Part shown: positions 24,718 through 26,997 of the stretch, piece by piece
How the letters are laid out: every line of letters begins with the position of its first letter
Position numbering within the stretch: the first letter of the stretch is position 1
Assembly: GCA_041481445.1 (NCBI GenBank)
Contig: JBGPBV010000092.1
Coordinates: forward strand, 1 to 26,997
Length of the DNA: 26,997 nt
Direction of reading: 5' to 3'
Source of the DNA: AA29 sp041481445
GTDB lineage: Bacteria; Acidobacteriota; Vicinamibacteria; Fen-336
Notes under the pieces: model-generated
Seen by the model: the letters and a program-made list of their open reading frames with translations, nothing else
Database searches by the model: none
Told to the model about the DNA's origin: nothing
Program-made: the position numbers and the translations under genes

Positions 24718-25302
24718 CTACGGAGTGGGGCCGCTGGTGCCGGCCGCCTGCTCGATCATCTTCTCGGAGATGATCCCGATGCGCTCCACCCCCGCGCCCT
24801 TGGCCACGTCCATCGCCTCCACCACCTTGCCGTAGGGGATCTTGCCGTCCGCGCGCACGAACATCGTCTTGTCGGAGCGCGTCTGGAAGATGTCCTTGAG
24901 CCGCTGGTCGAGATCTTCCATGTTCGAGACCGGGCTCTTGTTGACGGTGATGACGGCGCCGCTGGGCGAGTCCTCCATCCCCAGCACCACCTGGTTGCTC
25001 TGCTGCGGCTGCTGGGCCTGCTGCTGGGTCGAGGTCTGGGGAAGGGCGATGTCGAGCCCCTTCTGCGCCAGCGGCGTCACCACCATGAAGATGATGAGGA
25101 GCACCAGCATCACGTCGATGAGGGGCGTGATGTTGATGTCGGACACCGCCTCGTTGTGCTCCGGGCGGAACGCGTCGTGCGAGTGGACGGACGACTTCTT
25201 CTTGTGCCCGGGGCGCGGGATGGGAGTGTCCACGAGGGGCACCGCCGGCCGGGACTCGCGGTTGGTGTCGTAGGGCGGGTTGGGCTTGAGGGGATCGCTC
25301 AT
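24718..25302 (-). CDS. exbD: ExbD/TolR-family biopolymer transporter, long form
   Basis: A 194-residue ExbD-like protein, longer than the usual 130-150. A hydrophilic N-terminal extension of about 50 residues (with a KKKSS patch) precedes the signature DINITPLIDVMLVLLIIFMV, where Asp63 in the single transmembrane helix is the expected proton-path residue. A Gln-rich stretch (TSTQQQAQQPQQSNQ, about 90-104) interrupts the start of the periplasmic domain, which then follows the ExbD pattern (VRADGKIPYGKVVEAMDVAKGAG). It starts at ATG 25302, 5 nt after the stop of the first exbD. It should form part of the stator motor with ExbB that energises TonB, or a Tol-type system. Why two different ExbD proteins are kept is unknown. 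Confidence 0.92.
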   Translation of the reverse strand: MSDPLKPNPPYDTNRESRPAVPLVDTPIPRPGHKKKSSVHSHDAFRPEHNEAVSDINITPLIDVMLVLLIIFMVVTPLAQKGLDIALPQTSTQQQAQQPQQSNQVVLGMEDSPSGAVITVNKSPVSNMEDLDQRLKDIFQTRSDKTMFVRADGKIPYGKVVEAMDVAKGAGVERIGIISEKMIEQAAGTSGPTP

Positions 25303-25307
25303 GGTGC

Positions 25308-25736
25308 TCAGCCCTGCGTCCGCGGCTCGGCGATGAGCGCGATCTCTTCCACGCCCGCTTCGCGCGCGAGGTCCATGACCTTCATGACCTCCGAGTACGC
25401 CAGGTCCTGGTCCGCCTTGAGGTAGATCATCTTGCCGCCCTCGGGCAGGTCCTCGAGCTTCTCCTTGAGCTGGGGGACGAGGTCGTTCTGGTTATCGAGC
25501 TTGATGCCGCCGAGGAAGGTCGTCGCGTCCTTCTTGATCGCCACCATGATCGACTTCGGCTCGTCCTTTCGTTCCTTGGTGTTCCCGGCCAGCGGGAGCT
25601 TCACGTCCACGCCCTTCTGGAGCATGGGCGTGATCACCATGAAGATGATGAGCAGCACGATCATGATGTCGGCCATGGGCGTGACGTTGATGGCCGCGAT
25701 GGCCCCGCCCTTCTTTCCGCCGACTGCCATTGACAT
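25308..25736 (-). CDS. exbD: ExbD/TolR-family biopolymer transporter, short form
   Basis: A 142-residue ExbD-like protein with a short cytoplasmic tail (GGKKGG), then AINVTPMADIMIVLLIIFMVIT with Asp23 in the membrane helix. The periplasmic domain contains LKADQDLAYSEVMKVMDLAREAGVEEIALIAEP, the typical ExbD C-terminal fold. ATG 25736 has GAGGAG seven nt upstream, and a second in-frame ATG at 25730 is possible. It begins 12 nt after the exbB stop. Its sequence differs clearly from the long ExbD next to it, so the two are not a recent duplication. Confidence 0.93.
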   Translation of the reverse strand: MSMAVGGKKGGAIAAINVTPMADIMIVLLIIFMVITPMLQKGVDVKLPLAGNTKERKDEPKSIMVAIKKDATTFLGGIKLDNQNDLVPQLKEKLEDLPEGGKMIYLKADQDLAYSEVMKVMDLAREAGVEEIALIAEPRTQG

Positions 25737-25748
25737 AGGAAGACTCCT

Positions 25749-26429
25749 CTACGCACCCTTCTTGATGAAGTAGTCGAGAAGCTCGGAGCTGGAGTTGTCC
25801 ATCTCCACGTTGAAGCCCTCGACCTTGCCCGCGAAGAAGTTGTAGGCCCACACCGCGGGCACGGCCACGAAGAGGCCGAAGGCGGTGGTGATCAGCGCCT
25901 CCGCGATGCCGGCGGAGATGGCGGCGATACCGCCCGAGCCGGTCAGGGCCATGCCCGAGAAGGCGTTGATGATGCCGAAGGTGGTGCCGAAGAGGCCCAC
26001 GAACGGCGCGGTGGAGCCGATGGTGGCCAGGCCGCTCAGGCCGCGCTTGAGGTCGGCCAGGTTGACGGCGGTGGCGCGCTGGATCGCCCGCTTGGCGGCG
26101 TCGACGGCCGCCTCACGGTCACGCGTGGCTTCCCCGATCTCCTGCTGGTACTGCCATTCCTGCAGGCCGACCACCAGGACCTTCGCCAGGTGGGAGTGCT
26201 TGACCGCGTTGCCGTGGGAGGCGTCGATCGCCTCCTTGATCTTGCCCTGCTTGAGGAAGCGGGCGACCTCGGGGGCGTACTTGCGGGACTGCTTGGTGGC
26301 CTGCGAGTAGGTGTAGTACCGCTCGATCATGACGCCGATCGAGTAGATCGACATGATCGCCAGGACGATGACGACGCCCCATGCGACCCCGCCCATGTGC
26401 TCGGCCATGGTCCTGAGATCAAACTGCAT
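25749..26429 (-). CDS. exbB: ExbB/TolQ/MotA-type proton channel protein
   Basis: A 226-residue inner-membrane protein with three transmembrane helices near residues 14-35, 133-157 and 174-198 and a charged cytoplasmic loop between the first two. The second and third helices carry LATIGSTAPFVGLFGTTFGI and AEALITTAFGLFVAVPAV, the ExbB/TolQ hallmark with polar Thr residues lining the proton path. ExbB pentamers surround ExbD and use the proton-motive force to drive TonB. The ATG at 26429 has AGGAGGG eight nt upstream. It lies 54 nt after tonB and 12 nt before exbD, one operon. Assignment to TonB rather than Tol function follows from the adjoining tonB gene. Confidence 0.95.
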   Translation of the reverse strand: MQFDLRTMAEHMGGVAWGVVIVLAIMSIYSIGVMIERYYTYSQATKQSRKYAPEVARFLKQGKIKEAIDASHGNAVKHSHLAKVLVVGLQEWQYQQEIGEATRDREAAVDAAKRAIQRATAVNLADLKRGLSGLATIGSTAPFVGLFGTTFGIINAFSGMALTGSGGIAAISAGIAEALITTAFGLFVAVPAVWAYNFFAGKVEGFNVEMDNSSSELLDYFIKKGA

Positions 26430-26483
26430 TTCCTAAGCCCTCCTGGACAGGATAGCGCGTTGTCCGCCGCGAGTTGAGGCGAC

Positions 26484-26997
26484 CTAAGACAGCCGGAAGT
26501 TGACGGTGACGGTCATGATCACGGGCACGGGAACCCCGTTCAGGAGGGTGGGGCTGTAGACCCACTGCTTCACCGCCTCGATGGCGGCGGCGTCGAGCAA
26601 CGGGATCCCGCGGAGGACCTTGACGTCGGTGACCCTTCCCTGAGGGCTGATCGTGCACTCCAGGATCACGACCCCCTGCACCCGCGCCTGCTTGGCGATG
26701 TCCGGGTAGGCCGGGCTCACGTTCTTGAGCTTCTTGGGCTCCTTGATCTGTCCGCCCACGCGCACCGCCTGCGGGGGCGGCGGCGCATCCGGCAGCCCAC
26801 CCACGACGCCACCGACCACGCCGCCCGGCACTCCGCCCTCGACACCGCCGGGCACCCCGCCCTCGACGCCGAGGTCGATGCCCTCGTCGGGCTTGACTTG
26901 CTCCGGCGTCTCGATCGGGGCCTGGAACTTGTTCTCGGTGGGCACGGGGGTGGACATCGGCTTGGGCGTGTTCTGCTGGCGCGGGGCGGGAGGAGGG
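26484..26997 (-). CDS. tonB: TonB-family energy transducer (5' end outside window)
   Basis: The frame is open at the window edge, so the N-terminal membrane anchor lies outside; the visible part is 170 residues. It begins in a proline-rich spacer (PPPAPRQQNTPKP), continues through Pro/Glu-rich and Gly/Val-rich linkers, and ends in a TonB C-terminal domain: KNVSPAYPDIAKQARVQGVV, ISPQGRVTDVKVLRGIPLLD, AAIEAVKQWVYSPTLLNGVP. This domain contacts TonB-dependent receptors. An internal ATG at 26957 gives an open frame but would lack the membrane anchor. No TonB-dependent receptor gene lies in the window, so the transported compound is unknown. Confidence 0.93.
   Translation of the reverse strand, partial: PPPAPRQQNTPKPMSTPVPTENKFQAPIETPEQVKPDEGIDLGVEGGVPGGVEGGVPGGVVGGVVGGLPDAPPPPQAVRVGGQIKEPKKLKNVSPAYPDIAKQARVQGVVILECTISPQGRVTDVKVLRGIPLLDAAAIEAVKQWVYSPTLLNGVPVPVIMTVTVNFRLS
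26796..26870. repeat. Gly/Val repeat tract in the TonB linker
   Basis: The tract encodes two copies of GVEGGVPG followed by two GVVG units, a degenerate 24-base DNA repeat. It sits between the Pro/Glu spacer and the C-terminal domain and replaces the usual Glu-Pro/Lys-Pro rod with a flexible glycine-rich segment. Confidence 0.75.

Overview
The window is very GC-rich (G/C at nearly every third codon position), densely coding, and uses many GTG and TTG starts. Its envelope genes point to a Gram-negative: a FadL-type porin, a TonB/ExbB/ExbD system, a TPR lipoprotein and a sulfated surface-glycan operon. With a single bifunctional Rel enzyme, an MglA-type GTPase, a YtxJ-like thiol protein and GT39-like enzymes, it resembles Acidobacteriota. 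Myxococcota, Gemmatimonadota or a related uncultured phylum remain possible, because no rRNA or other phylogenetic marker is present. No tRNA, rRNA, CRISPR array, integrase or insertion sequence was recognised. No stretch without a gene exceeds about 225 bases.

Layout. (1) 1-192 holds the 3' end of an unidentified + strand gene, facing a truncated nitrilase-family remnant (219-404, -). (2) 417-5284 (-) is a tightly packed surface-polysaccharide operon, read from right to left: two GT2 glycosyltransferases, a sulfotransferase, a SAM methyltransferase and a flippase. Start/stop overlaps of 4 nt or gaps of 2 nt separate these genes, and most starts are GTG or TTG. A divergent GT39-like membrane glycosyltransferase follows (5317-6807, +). 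(3) 6821-9847 (-) is a secreted M14-type zinc carboxypeptidase with a C-terminal GATase-like domain, divergent from a + strand run: 3-methyladenine DNA glycosylase, aconitase, beta-CASP nuclease, YtxJ-like thiol protein, ECF sigma factor and zinc anti-sigma factor (9891-15935). (4) 15957-18567 (-) pairs a FadL-type porin with a secreted GDSL/SGNH hydrolase. (5) 18679-20376 (-) is an MglA-type GTPase fused to what looks like a degenerate histidine-kinase core. It diverges from rpmB, whose promoter spacer is an exact inverted repeat. (6) ridA and the bifunctional (p)ppGpp enzyme (-) diverge from a TPR lipoprotein gene (+). (7) 24718-26997 (-) is tonB-exbB-exbD-exbD, with tonB cut by the window edge.

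The most unusual items are the MglA-pseudokinase fusion, the inverted repeat filling the rpmB promoter spacer, and the adjacency of a monothiol YtxJ-like protein to an ECF sigma/zinc anti-sigma pair whose Cys/His spacing matches the redox-sensing RsrA family. The sulfotransferase-containing glycan operon implies an anionic, sulfated cell-surface polymer. All functional statements rest on motif recognition by eye, and no database search was run.
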